A stretch of 64,000 bases of DNA, taken from assembly GCF_000317675.1 (NCBI RefSeq), contig NC_019776.1, positions 1,178,001 through 1,242,000 on the forward strand, read 5' to 3'. The position numbers and the translations under genes are program-made. Numbering within the stretch: the stretch's first letter is position 1; every line of letters begins with the position of its first letter. The notes below the pieces were generated by a model. The model did no database searches and was not told where the DNA came from. It saw only the letters and a program-made list of their open reading frames with translations. The DNA is from Cyanobacterium aponinum PCC 10605. GTDB lineage: Bacteria; Cyanobacteriota; Cyanobacteriia; Cyanobacteriales; Cyanobacteriaceae. Of this stretch, positions 9,440 through 21,959 are shown piece by piece.

Positions 9440-10171
9440 TTAAGCAATTAAATAAGAACCCAAAGAATAAATACCAAAAATTAGTAATATCCCCCCACTA
9501 ATAGGATTAATCCACTGGGTAATAACTCGTAAATTTAATAAACTCTTTAATGTGCCTGTAAATGTACCTGCTAATATCAGAGGAAAAACATATCCAATAG
9601 CATAACTTACCAGCAATAAAGAACTTAAAAATATATTTTCGCTACTAGCAACAAAAGCTAATAGTGTAATTAAAACTGGAGTACTGCAAGGAGAAGCAAT
9701 TAAGCCAAAAGTTAGTCCTAGAAGATAAGATTTAAGACTATTAGGAAAGTTATCTTTTACCCAATTACTAGCATCCCAATTAGGAAATTTTAAAGGTACT
9801 ATTTCTAATAAATTTAAACCCATTAAAATTGCGATCGCACTTACGAATATTGGTAAACCAGTACCAATTTGCCCATAAACCCTACCTAATAAAGCGGCGA
9901 AAACTCCCAGCAAAGTAAGAGTTGTGGCTAATCCTAAAGCAAAATAGGCTGATTGCAAAAAAGAAGATAATCTTCCTTTAGTTTCATAACCGCCAATATA
10001 AGCAATAGTTAGAGGAAGCATTGATAACATACAAGGAGTTAAACTGGTGATTAAACCAGTCACAAAAATAATCAAAAAACTAAAAATAGAGACTTGATGT
10101 AATTGATTATTAACTAATTCATTGGCAAACTGTTGTAGATAATAAAGTTGATTAGAAAAAGACTCTAACAT
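9440..10171 (-). CDS. ccdA: Cytochrome c biogenesis protein CcdA (thiol-reducing membrane protein)
   Basis: This is a small DsbD-like membrane protein that moves reducing equivalents across the thylakoid or plasma membrane for cytochrome c maturation (system II). Six hydrophobic segments are visible. The two redox cysteines sit in LTPCMLSMLP (first helix) and ASPCSTPVLIT (fourth helix), as in the family. Length (243 aa) fits CcdA. The ccs1/ccsB partner is not in the window. The 10172-10650 gap upstream is strongly AT-rich; I see no gene in it. Confidence 0.93.
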   Translation of the reverse strand: MLESFSNQLYYLQQFANELVNNQLHQVSIFSFLIIFVTGLITSLTPCMLSMLPLTIAYIGGYETKGRLSSFLQSAYFALGLATTLTLLGVFAALLGRVYGQIGTGLPIFVSAIAILMGLNLLEIVPLKFPNWDASNWVKDNFPNSLKSYLLGLTFGLIASPCSTPVLITLLAFVASSENIFLSSLLLVSYAIGYVFPLILAGTFTGTLKSLLNLRVITQWINPISGGILLIFGIYSLGSYLIA

Positions 10172-10650
10172 ATTTATTTTTTCACTATTAGGATATTGAC
10201 TGCTTTTGCCCTAATCTATGATACACCGACAGAAGCTAAGACGCATTTATCCATAATGATTTAGTGTTATTTACTTTTATCCAAAATATGAAAATAAAAA
10301 TTAAAAGTTATTACTGATTATTTTATCTCGCTACAAAAAATACCCATTATTGTCAATTCTCTATAAGTATTTTGAATTAGATTGATCTTAATCAAATAGA
10401 TATTGAATTTTATAAGAATAAATTATAAGATTAAAGATAAATAAAATTTTTTAGTAATGTTATTCAAAAACTATCGTAATCATCAAAACAAATATATTTT
10501 AAATAAATATTCTTTACAAAGACATTAATATTTATTGCTAAATAAATACAGTAAAAGAACATTTTATATAACAATTAAAAACAAAATTATATAGATTAAA
10601 TCAGTTTAATTAGATTTAAAACACCATTAAATTGAAGCTAAATAAAAATC

Positions 10651-11193
10651 ATGTCTAAAACGAAAACTCAAGAAGAAAAAAATTTAGAAGATAAAAAACT
10701 AAGAGAAATATTAATACTTCTTGATCAACTTTTCCGTAGAGAAGAAGCTACAGCAAAAGGAATTGTTGGCTGTCTCTATGATATTGCAACTATCAACTTA
10801 ATTAATAAATATTGTCCTCTGTGGGGAATCAACGCAACTCTCAAATATCTAACTCGTTTTCCTCGCCCTCTAGCCAAATCTTTAGGAGTAAAACTCTATT
10901 TACAACCCAAATGTCCTCAATTAATAACAGATTGGTTATATAGTCTTGTTGAGTTTCCCGACAAACAAATTCCCGCTATTGAACCTGAAATAATAGAAAC
11001 AGAATTGTTGCCAACTATTAGAAAAAATCGTTTAGAAATTGAATCTTTAAGACATAAAGTAAAACTTTTAACGGGTACTTTAGTGGCAACTTTTATCTTG
11101 TTTAGTAGTGGTTTTGCTTGGGTATCCTACAATTTACAAATGAATCCGATGGAGTTATTAACTACTTCTACATTCATAGAAAATGAAAAATAG
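10651..11193 (+). CDS. Unrecognised protein with a single C-terminal membrane segment
   Basis: I do not recognise the family. The first 130 residues are mixed helical and charged, with a conserved-looking centre (NKYCPLWGINATLKYLTRFP, PKCPQLITDWLYSLVEF). A short coiled-coil-like stretch follows (IRKNRLEIESLRHKVKLL), and then one hydrophobic segment of about 20 residues, LVATFILFSSGFAWVSY, close to the C-terminus. This topology suggests a tail-anchored membrane protein with most of its mass in the cytoplasm. It is monocistronic, converging on the petC gene. Confidence 0.6.
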   Translation: MSKTKTQEEKNLEDKKLREILILLDQLFRREEATAKGIVGCLYDIATINLINKYCPLWGINATLKYLTRFPRPLAKSLGVKLYLQPKCPQLITDWLYSLVEFPDKQIPAIEPEIIETELLPTIRKNRLEIESLRHKVKLLTGTLVATFILFSSGFAWVSYNLQMNPMELLTTSTFIENEK

Positions 11194-11291
11194 CTATTGT
11201 CTCTGTTCAACCAATACCAAGTTATCTCAATTCTTTAGCAAGAAAGAATTGCTGATTCAGATAAATTCCTAATTCCTAATTTTTCAAAGAT

Positions 11292-11828
11292 TTAAACCCA
11301 CCAAGGTTTTTCCCCTGTGCGAGGATCATTTTCCGTCCAAGGAGAAATCCTGATATAATCACCATCAACATTTATATGCGCTAATTTCAACGGTAAAGGG
11401 GCAGGACCTCGAACAACTCTTCCTTCCTCATCGTACCTTGATCCATGACAAGGACACTGAAATTGATTTTCATTACCATTCCATGGAAAAGTACAACCTA
11501 AATGAGTACAATTATCGACAATTCCCCAAGGATGTAATGTTCCATCATCTTTAATAGTTAGGTAAGTTGGCTCTCCTGCTAACCCCGCTACTAAGGCTCT
11601 TGTTCCGATCGGTTCTGCTAAAATTTGAGAAGCAGGAATTAAATTACCATTAACATCTTTTGCCAAAATCGAGCCATCTTCTCCCACATCAGAAGGGGGA
11701 ATAAAAAATTTTCCAACAGGATATAATACTCCACCAGCCGTAACTGCGATCGCTGCTCCTGTGATAAAATTTAGTAAATTTCGTCTCGACATTGATGCAC
11801 TTTCATCATAAGGAAAACTCTGTTCCAT
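11292..11828 (-). CDS. petC: Cytochrome b6f-type Rieske iron-sulfur protein (PetC2-like isoform)
   Basis: The protein has an N-terminal basic start and membrane helix (residues of about 17-40) and a soluble domain with both [2Fe-2S] ligand motifs, CTHLGC and CPCHGS. It ends in the usual PWW sequence. Length (178 aa) is that of cyanobacterial PetC. The main petC normally lies directly upstream of petA; no petA is present here. The sequence SRRNLLNF with ILAEPIGTRALVAGLAG resembles what I recall of the alternative PetC2 isoform of Synechocystis. I therefore read this as an auxiliary Rieske protein, with the isoform assignment less sure than the family. Confidence 0.93.
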   Translation of the reverse strand: MEQSFPYDESASMSRRNLLNFITGAAIAVTAGGVLYPVGKFFIPPSDVGEDGSILAKDVNGNLIPASQILAEPIGTRALVAGLAGEPTYLTIKDDGTLHPWGIVDNCTHLGCTFPWNGNENQFQCPCHGSRYDEEGRVVRGPAPLPLKLAHINVDGDYIRISPWTENDPRTGEKPWWV

Positions 11829-11975
11829 AATCTACATATCTCCTAATTGTTTTTTTATATTCCGTTGTTTATGAGGTCTATTTTGCGAAAAATCAAGATA
11901 GAAACCACGTATATCTCGGTTAATTTTTCTAAAAACCAGATAAAGTTTAGTATTAGACATCTCCATTAATTGCTA

Positions 11976-12001
11976 AAACAAGGGCTGAAGCCCTTACTAC
12001 G
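11976..12001. repeat. Short palindromic repeat AGGGCTgaAGCCCT
   Basis: A 6-bp perfect inverted repeat with a 2-base centre lies between petC and the next gene. A related GGGCTagaAGCCC palindrome occurs near 43549-43561. No T-run follows, so it is more likely a dispersed palindrome than a terminator. Confidence 0.4.
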
Positions 12002-12040
12002 AGGCAATAAAAAATATTTTTTGGAGAAGTCTATTTGATA

Positions 12041-12262
12041 TTAGTATTTAGAACTTTCACGGGCGTTGTTCGTATTAATGCCCAATACAGTGTAAAGAAA
12101 ACAAAAACCAAATACACCACTAATTGTTAACAATACCGATGCAGTCGCTAAACCAAGACCCAAAGCAGTTCCATCATAGATGAATAAGCCTAAATAGCCT
12201 AAAATGGAAGCAAAAATTAAACGAAAAAAGCGGTCGCTTCTTCCTACATTGTTTAACATCAT
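12041..12262 (-). CDS. DUF2892 (YgaP-like) small membrane protein
   Basis: The 73-residue protein starts MMLNNVGRSDRFFRLI and has two hydrophobic segments, which is the pattern of the DUF2892 family found alone or fused to rhodanese domains (YgaP). The RSDR segment before the first helix and the GxFGFC-like turn (GVFGFCFLYTVLGI) are typical. The single-domain form has no assigned function. It lies upstream of petC on the same strand, with a 212-bp gap. Confidence 0.7.
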   Translation of the reverse strand: MMLNNVGRSDRFFRLIFASILGYLGLFIYDGTALGLGLATASVLLTISGVFGFCFLYTVLGINTNNARESSKY

Positions 12263-12432
12263 TTTTCAACCCCAATTGATTTTTTATTGAATCGAAATGC
12301 TATGACAAAATAAATTATTACTGTTGACCGTTATTTTATTTACAAATCTTAATCAACTAATCATTATTATATAACTAAATAGCGATATTGACAATTCTAT
12401 CAATTAATGAGCTTCAACTTGAGCTATTGTGA

Positions 12433-14124
12433 TCAACCTTCTTCACTTCCAGTAGGCTTTAATTCTTCTATAATGGTAAAAGAAACATGATTAATTGCTA
12501 ATTGACCAATAGAAGTTGTTTCCTTATTAATCAACTCCCCTTCACTTTTTAAGGTTTCAAAAGGTACATCTTTTGCCATTTCCACATGGTACCAAGATAA
12601 ACCCATAAAGAATCGAGTTGGATAAATATTAGAATCTTCTAAATCATCTGGGTTAGACTCCATCGGCAACCAACCAATACTAGGCAAATAAAACTCCATC
12701 CATACATGATTAAAATCTGGCACTAAAGGTATCCCAAAATGAAGTACTTTTAATGGACATTTATAACGACCAACCGTGCGACAGGCAATACCGTTTAATC
12801 TGGATAAAGCCAGTAATAAACCCAAATATTCACCGCAAGAGCCAACGCCCCTTTTTAAAACGATATCAGGGGTATCAATATGAGGTTTAATACCGTAAGT
12901 TAAATGATCATAAACATAATTACGAATATTATACATTTTACGCAATAGATTAGTTTCTGAACCCCTAGCATCTTCCGCCGCCCTTAAAATCACATCTGTA
13001 TTCATTGCCAAATTATCATCATCAACCAAATATTTACTTTCGTAGTCAGGCGACAACGGGGGTAATGCTTCGCAATCACGAGGCTTTAACTGATACTTAA
13101 TACTCCAAACCTCTAATATCGCTCGCCAACCAAAAACATAGCGTTCATCAGTATTAAATTCTGGGAACTTAAATAATGCCACTTTTTGACCTTGATAATC
13201 CTCTTCTATATATGGCAAACCCACCGCTTCGATACTTTTTATTTTTTGTCTCGCACTCTCTGTGGGTAGAGCAATACGCCATTCTAAATTTTTAAGTTCT
13301 AAATGATCTAACGGAGAAATTTCCTCTACATAAGTCATTTCCAATAAGAAGCCATTAGAAAGAGTATATTTATTTTCTTCATCAAAATAGAAATGTAAAG
13401 GATGAATAAAAGTGCGATCGCGATATAATAATTCATGATTCGGCTCTGCATTGGGATTATCACGAATATAAGGCTCTTGATCACTATAAGCCACATATAA
13501 AATATCCTTTCCAGTTTTTTCATCATAACAAAAAGCCAAAGCCGTAGGAGATTCAAAAGGAGTTAAAATACTGTATTTAACGTCTCCTGTCGCTCTGTCC
13601 AAGCAATATACAGTTTGTTCAATGGAGTCACATAACCAAATTTCTTCTCCTTTCACGGTAATATTTTCCGCACCAATACCAGGAGCATAAAATTTAGTGA
13701 TTGCGGTTCCATCCAAAGAATAAACTAGAATATGTCCTGTTTTCTGGGTTGTAATATAAATGGTATTTTCCCAAACAGCAATTCCATTAGCAGGATAAGA
13801 AAGAGAAAAAGCACAAAAAGGCTTAGAAGTAATAACAAGATTATCCTTTTCCCATTCAATGGAACAATAATAGATATACTCCCTACTTGTAAACCATAGC
13901 TTATTCTCAGAAATACAGAGTCCCTTTGCACCAATAAAATCTTGCCAAGAAGAATTATTGACAATTTTCGTGACGCTATTCTTCGGATTAATTAATAATA
14001 AATAACCATTACGAGAATCGATCGCCAATAAATGATTATCAATAAAAATAAGACCATCAACAGAAGTAGCAATAATTGGTCTAATAGTTGCAGAAAAAGC
14101 CGATTCACAAAAAGGAGAATTCAT
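12433..14124 (-). CDS. Transglutaminase-like protein with N-terminal beta-propeller-type repeats
   Basis: The N-terminal half (about 1-230) contains recurring hydrophobic/aspartate blades (LLAIDSRNGYLLLINPK, ILVYSLDGTAITKFYAPG, VYCLDRATGDVKYSILTP) that look like a propeller. The C-terminal half is a transglutaminase-like cysteine protease fold: the nucleophile is in RGVGSCGEYLGLL, the histidine in FNHVWMEFYLP, and the acid in PMESNPDD. No signal peptide is visible, so a cytoplasmic protein is likely. The substrate is unknown. This domain pairing is uncommon among annotated transglutaminase-like proteins I know, and I cannot assign a pathway. Confidence 0.75.
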   Translation of the reverse strand: MNSPFCESAFSATIRPIIATSVDGLIFIDNHLLAIDSRNGYLLLINPKNSVTKIVNNSSWQDFIGAKGLCISENKLWFTSREYIYYCSIEWEKDNLVITSKPFCAFSLSYPANGIAVWENTIYITTQKTGHILVYSLDGTAITKFYAPGIGAENITVKGEEIWLCDSIEQTVYCLDRATGDVKYSILTPFESPTALAFCYDEKTGKDILYVAYSDQEPYIRDNPNAEPNHELLYRDRTFIHPLHFYFDEENKYTLSNGFLLEMTYVEEISPLDHLELKNLEWRIALPTESARQKIKSIEAVGLPYIEEDYQGQKVALFKFPEFNTDERYVFGWRAILEVWSIKYQLKPRDCEALPPLSPDYESKYLVDDDNLAMNTDVILRAAEDARGSETNLLRKMYNIRNYVYDHLTYGIKPHIDTPDIVLKRGVGSCGEYLGLLLALSRLNGIACRTVGRYKCPLKVLHFGIPLVPDFNHVWMEFYLPSIGWLPMESNPDDLEDSNIYPTRFFMGLSWYHVEMAKDVPFETLKSEGELINKETTSIGQLAINHVSFTIIEELKPTGSEEG

Positions 14125-14253
14125 ATCGAGTTAAAATAATTTGATTATCTGACCACAATTTATTTGAATTAGTCAGTCGTTATCAACCATTAGACAACAT
14201 AACAAATTTATTTCCCTAGGAATTGCTTATGATGAACAATTAAGAGACATAAA

Positions 14254-14282
14254 TAAAAAAACCACCTACACAATGTGAGGTG
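14254..14282 (-). terminator. Intrinsic terminator of the rRNA operon
   Basis: Read on the minus strand, CACCTCAC and GTGTAGGTG pair around a short ATT loop (one bulged base) and are followed by GTTTTTTTATTT. It lies about 50 bases beyond the 3' end of 5S rRNA. Confidence 0.75.
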
Positions 14283-14331
14283 ATTCTTTAATGTTTCGAT
14301 GAAAGATAGAATTGTAAAGGAAGAATGTTAA

Positions 14332-14450
14332 AGCTGGCATGGAACTATTGTCCCACTCGGTCTCCCAAGCAGTATCGTCGCCGCTACTATGTTTCACCCA
14401 CGAGTTCGGGATGGTTCGTAGTGGTTCCATAGTGCTAGTCACACCAGCTA
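14332..14450 (-). rRNA. rrf: 5S ribosomal RNA
   Basis: The minus strand reads AGCTGGTGT at the 5' end and a complementary GCCAGCTT at the 3' end. The conserved internal segments GGAACCACT and CATCCCGAACTCG are present. Length of about 119 nt is normal. It is the last gene of the operon. Confidence 0.95.
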
Positions 14451-14499
14451 TACTCTCGAAGGAATAACCTTCAAGACTGCATAGAATTTCATAGTTCTT

Positions 14500-17276
<2,777 letters not shown>

Positions 17277-17369
17277 TAATCTTCCCTATTTTTCTATGCA
17301 GTTTTCAAGGTTCTCACTGAACTTTTTGTTCAGCAGTAGTGACTTTTCACCGTGCTAAACTCGTTCTTC

Positions 17370-17442
17370 TGGAGGTAAGCGGACTCGAACCGCTGACATC
17401 CTGCTTGCAAAGCAGGCGCTCTACCAACTGAGCTATACCCCC
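17370..17442 (-). tRNA. tRNA-Ala (anticodon TGC)
   Basis: The minus strand gives GGGGGTATAGCTCAGTTGG at the 5' end, an anticodon loop CTTTGCAAG and the T-arm GCGGTTCGAGTCCGC. The acceptor stem GGGGGTA pairs with TACCTCC (one G-T pair), and CCA is not encoded. It sits in the 16S-23S spacer. Confidence 0.95.
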
Positions 17443-17444
17443 AA

Positions 17445-17518
17445 TGGGCCATCCTGGACTTGAACCAGGGACCTCACCCTTATCAGGGGTGTGCTCTAAC
17501 CACCTGAGCTAATAGCCC
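17445..17518 (-). tRNA. tRNA-Ile (anticodon GAT)
   Basis: The minus strand gives GGGCTATTAGCTCAGGTGG, an anticodon loop CTGATAA and the T-arm CTGGTTCAAGTCCAG. The acceptor stem GGGCTAT pairs with ATGGCCC. It is separated from tRNA-Ala by only two bases, which is a very tight spacer arrangement. Confidence 0.95.
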
Positions 17519-17586
17519 CAACACCTCTTTCTTTATTTTTCTAGCCCTCCCCATTTCCTTGCTGACTTCTTCTCGAAGTCTCCCTT

Positions 17587-19071
<1,485 letters not shown>

Positions 19072-19210
19072 TGGTTGTTACTTACAATTACTTGCTTTCA
19101 CTACCTGATTCCTGTTTTTTGTTTTTCAATTAAATGAATTGAACAAGGATTTGTACTTGGTTATGATGGCTAGAAAAATATTGAATTATCGAGGTTCGTG
19201 GTGTGTCAGA

Positions 19211-19228
19211 GTTGAGCGTGTGGCTCAA
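19211..19228 (-). promoter_or_regulatory. Hairpin in the rRNA operon leader
   Basis: TTGAGC and GCTCAA pair around a 5-base loop just downstream of the predicted transcription start. It may take part in leader processing or antitermination; this is inference from position. Confidence 0.4.
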
Positions 19229-19241
19229 TCGCACAAATACT

Positions 19242-19270
19242 AATATAACTAACCTTTTTTAAAATGGCAA
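19242..19270 (-). promoter_or_regulatory. rRNA operon promoter (-35 TTGCCA, -10 TATATT)
   Basis: On the minus strand TTGCCA is followed after exactly 17 bases by TATATT, about 170 bases upstream of the 16S 5' end. An AT-rich tract lies upstream of the -35. The spacing and position fit a strong group 1 sigma factor promoter. Confidence 0.7.
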
Positions 19271-19429
19271 CTTTTTTTCCACATTTTTTTCTTTTTTCTT
19301 GTTCCTTATTCGCTAAAACCTATATATTGCAACTGTTTAAGGTTTTTAAGATTTTTCTTGTTTTTTTGAGCTAGGAACATCCATGGGTGTTTTTGGAGGA
19401 AAAGTTATGAGCAAGATTGCGGTTTAAGA

Positions 19430-19508
19430 ATATCGGATAAGGGGGATAAGGATAGGTGTTAGGGTTCAGAGAGTTGGCTACGCTCGTACACTCTTTTCAG
19501 TCGTTAAC
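19430..19508. repeat. Cluster of short dispersed repeats upstream of the rRNA operon
   Basis: GGTTTAAGAATATCGGATAA at the left matches the repeats at 490-530 and 37008-37050. CGCTCGTACACTC with TTTCAGTCGTTAAC at the right matches 53590-53617. No gene lies in 19271-19595; these repeats are its only recognisable content. Confidence 0.55.
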
Positions 19509-19595
19509 AGGGTTATTATTCACTACTCAGGTTGAGGTATTATTTCTCAGAATGATGCTTTGGATGTGTTCCAGATTCTTCTGTTTCATTCAGAA

Positions 19596-21097
19596 CTGTA
19601 GTTTAGACTAAATGTAGAGAAAAATGAGGAAGGACAAGACAAAAAAGAAAAATAGAGAGAAAATAAAATAATCACCAATTAAAATCTCTCTACATGAACA
19701 AATATAACAGACTAAAAAATTTTCGTCATGATACCTATGAAATGTTAGTCAAAAGTAAAGATGCCACATTTGAGCTAATGGACAGCATCATGACCAGAGA
19801 AAATGCTCGTAGTTTGGCAGAATTTTCTTTATCGCCTTTTTTCCAGAGACAATGGTGTAGCACCTATGAAGCGATAGAGGATAGTCGTCCCAATGGCAAC
19901 AAATTGATGAAACGATACACTCAAGAAATAGACACTTTAGAATATACGTTATTAGGCATAGATCATACCCAGTGGGAATGTAAAGATAGTCCCACGATGA
20001 AAGATAGAGGTTATCAATATTCTCATTCATCCCTAAATTCATCAGTAGTAGGACAAGGATATAGCACCATAGCATGGTTACCACCATTAAAAGAGAAAGG
20101 AAGTTGGGCATTACCTTTAAGACATGAAAGAATAACATCCTTTGAAACTCCTTTAAGTAAAGCCCGATGGCAACTCAAGCAAGTGTGTCGAGAATTGCCA
20201 GAAAATAGACGGAAATTAGTGGTCTTAGATTGTGAATATGGCAATGGCAAATTTATCCAACAGACGGCGGACATTGAGATAAGTAAGTTGATTCGAGTAC
20301 GTTCTAATTTATGCCTTTATAGCAAGCCAGACCCTTATAGCGGTAGAGGAAGACCGAAAAAACATGGAGCAAAGTGGAAGTTAAATCAATGTGATGATTT
20401 TCCTCAGAGTAATAAAGTATTGGAAATGGAAGATTCATCCCTAGGACTCATACGCATCAGTAAATGGACGGAACTTCATTTCTATAATGCCCCCACACAA
20501 CAATTAACTTTATTCAAAATTGAAAGATTAAAGGAGAAAAAAACAGGGAGTTTACATCGTCCACTTTGGTTAATCTGGGTAGGAGAGGAATTTTTATCTT
20601 TGGAGTATATTTGGAGTCAATATAAGCGAAGGTTTGGATTAGAACACTGGTATCGTTTTGCCAAGCAGAGGTTGCATTGGACTTTGCCAAATTTTCGCAC
20701 TCCTGACAGGTGTCAAAGATGGAGTAATTTAATCATCAATATCACTTGGCAATTATGGCTCTCAAAGGATTTAGTCCAAGAACACCATTTGCCGTAGCAA
20801 AAACCACAACAGAATTTAACTCCTGGAAGGGTTGCTCTATCTATGACTTCATTATTGATAGAGATTGGAAGTCCTACCCTTTCTCCTAAAAGTCGGGGAA
20901 AATCCCATGGCTGGCCTCAAGGGGGAAAAAGAAACAAAGCTAAAGTTTATCCCACCATTAAAAAACAGCAATCCAAAAGTAAAAAAAGGCGAAAAACCTA
21001 ACTTTTAAGGAATAGTTAACTCAATTTATTTTCTCCGTAAGCTAATTTTTGTTAGCTTATTGATTGTCTTGCAATTTTTTCTTAGTCTAAACTACAG
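19596..21097 (+). mobile_element. Complete insertion sequence (1502 bp, IS701/IS4-like, NF041680-type transposase)
   Basis: The ends are perfect 16-bp inverted repeats CTGTAGTTTAGACTAA. They are flanked by a 6-bp direct repeat TCAGAA at 19590-19595 and 21098-21103, which is the target duplication. The single transposase frame fills the element. Sharp ends and an intact duplication indicate a fairly recent insertion between the rRNA operon and ktrA. The family name is from transposase appearance and not from a database search. Confidence 0.88.
19694..21001 (+). pseudogene. DDE transposase with an in-frame amber codon
   Basis: The frame from 19694 runs to 21001 with one TAG at 20795-20797. The codon falls in a context (HHLP stop QKPQQNL) where a tryptophan TGG would be expected, so a single G-to-A change is the likely cause. 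Upstream are all three presumptive catalytic acidic residues: LLGIDHTQW, VVLDCEYGNG and FGLEHWYRF. Downstream, the basic C-terminal tail (GGKRNKAKVYPTIKK, ending KKRRKT) stays in frame. The 367-aa product ending at the amber codon retains the whole catalytic core and might still be active; the missing tail is 67 residues. Confidence 0.8.
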
Positions 21098-21161
21098 TCA
21101 GAATTACAATTTTTCTAAACAAATGTTTTATTTAATGTCTATTGTTGTTAAGAATCTAAGC

Positions 21162-21186
21162 AAAAAAAAGGTGAGCATTGCTCACC
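21162..21186 (-). terminator. Intrinsic terminator of ktrBA
   Basis: On the minus strand GGTGAGC and GCTCACC form a perfect 7-bp stem around a 3-base loop, followed by eight T. It begins about 17 bases after the ktrA stop codon. Confidence 0.88.
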
Positions 21187-21203
21187 CTAAGTTAGATGAT
21201 TGT

Positions 21204-21953
21204 TTAGAGACGGTTTATATCTTTGTTTGAACCGATTACTACCATTGATAAGCCTTTCGTTAATACAAATTGTGGTGGTGGATTAATAATAAATTTATCA
21301 TCATTCCCAACAGCTAATACATTGAGTCCATATCTGCTTCTAAGTTTCATTTCTGCTAGAGTTTTCCCATCAAATTCTTCGGGAATAGCTATTTCTACAA
21401 TACTGTTGTCGGGGTCTAATTCAAAACGATCTAATATTCCGGGCTTAGTAAGGGTATAAGCTAATTCACATCCTGCTTCGTACTCAGGATACACAACTAA
21501 ATCGGCTCCAACTTTTTTGAGGAGTTTTCCGTGAGTTTCTGAAGATGCTTTAGCTACTATATATTTCACTCCCGCTTCTTTGAGATTTAAAGTTGTTATG
21601 ATACTCTCTTCTAAGTAGTTTCCGATCGCAACTATAACAGTATCTAATTCAAAAATTCCAGCTTCTTTTAAAGCACTAGCTTCGGTACAATCCAAACGAA
21701 TGGCACTTGAGGCGATTTTATCGGTTAATGCTTGAGCCACTAATTTTTCTTCTACATCAGCCCCCAATACGTCATATCCCATGTTGTATAGTGTTTCGCA
21801 TACTGCTCTGCCAAATCTTCCCAAACCGATAACAGCAAACTGACGAGTTTCTTTTCTTAGATTGCTTAAAAATTTTAAAGAACCTAAATCCAAGTTAAAA
21901 AAGGTTCTAAATCTTTGAGAATTATCAGGTTGAGCTTGTTTGTTTTCCGTCAT
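21204..21953 (-). CDS. ktrA: Potassium uptake regulatory subunit KtrA (TrkA family, RCK domains)
   Basis: KtrA is the cytosolic ring subunit that gates the KtrB potassium channel in response to nucleotides. After an N-terminal tail of about 35 residues comes an RCK-N Rossmann domain with the glycine motif IGLGRFGRAV, acidic strand end GADVEE, and later VVAIGN. An RCK-C domain fills the last 80 residues. Length (249 aa) is slightly longer than many KtrA because of the N-terminal tail. It lies 6 bp downstream of ktrB, a clear two-gene operon, and ends at a strong intrinsic terminator. Confidence 0.93.
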   Translation of the reverse strand: MTENKQAQPDNSQRFRTFFNLDLGSLKFLSNLRKETRQFAVIGLGRFGRAVCETLYNMGYDVLGADVEEKLVAQALTDKIASSAIRLDCTEASALKEAGIFELDTVIVAIGNYLEESIITTLNLKEAGVKYIVAKASSETHGKLLKKVGADLVVYPEYEAGCELAYTLTKPGILDRFELDPDNSIVEIAIPEEFDGKTLAEMKLRSRYGLNVLAVGNDDKFIINPPPQFVLTKGLSMVVIGSNKDINRL

Positions 21954-21959
21954 GACTTT

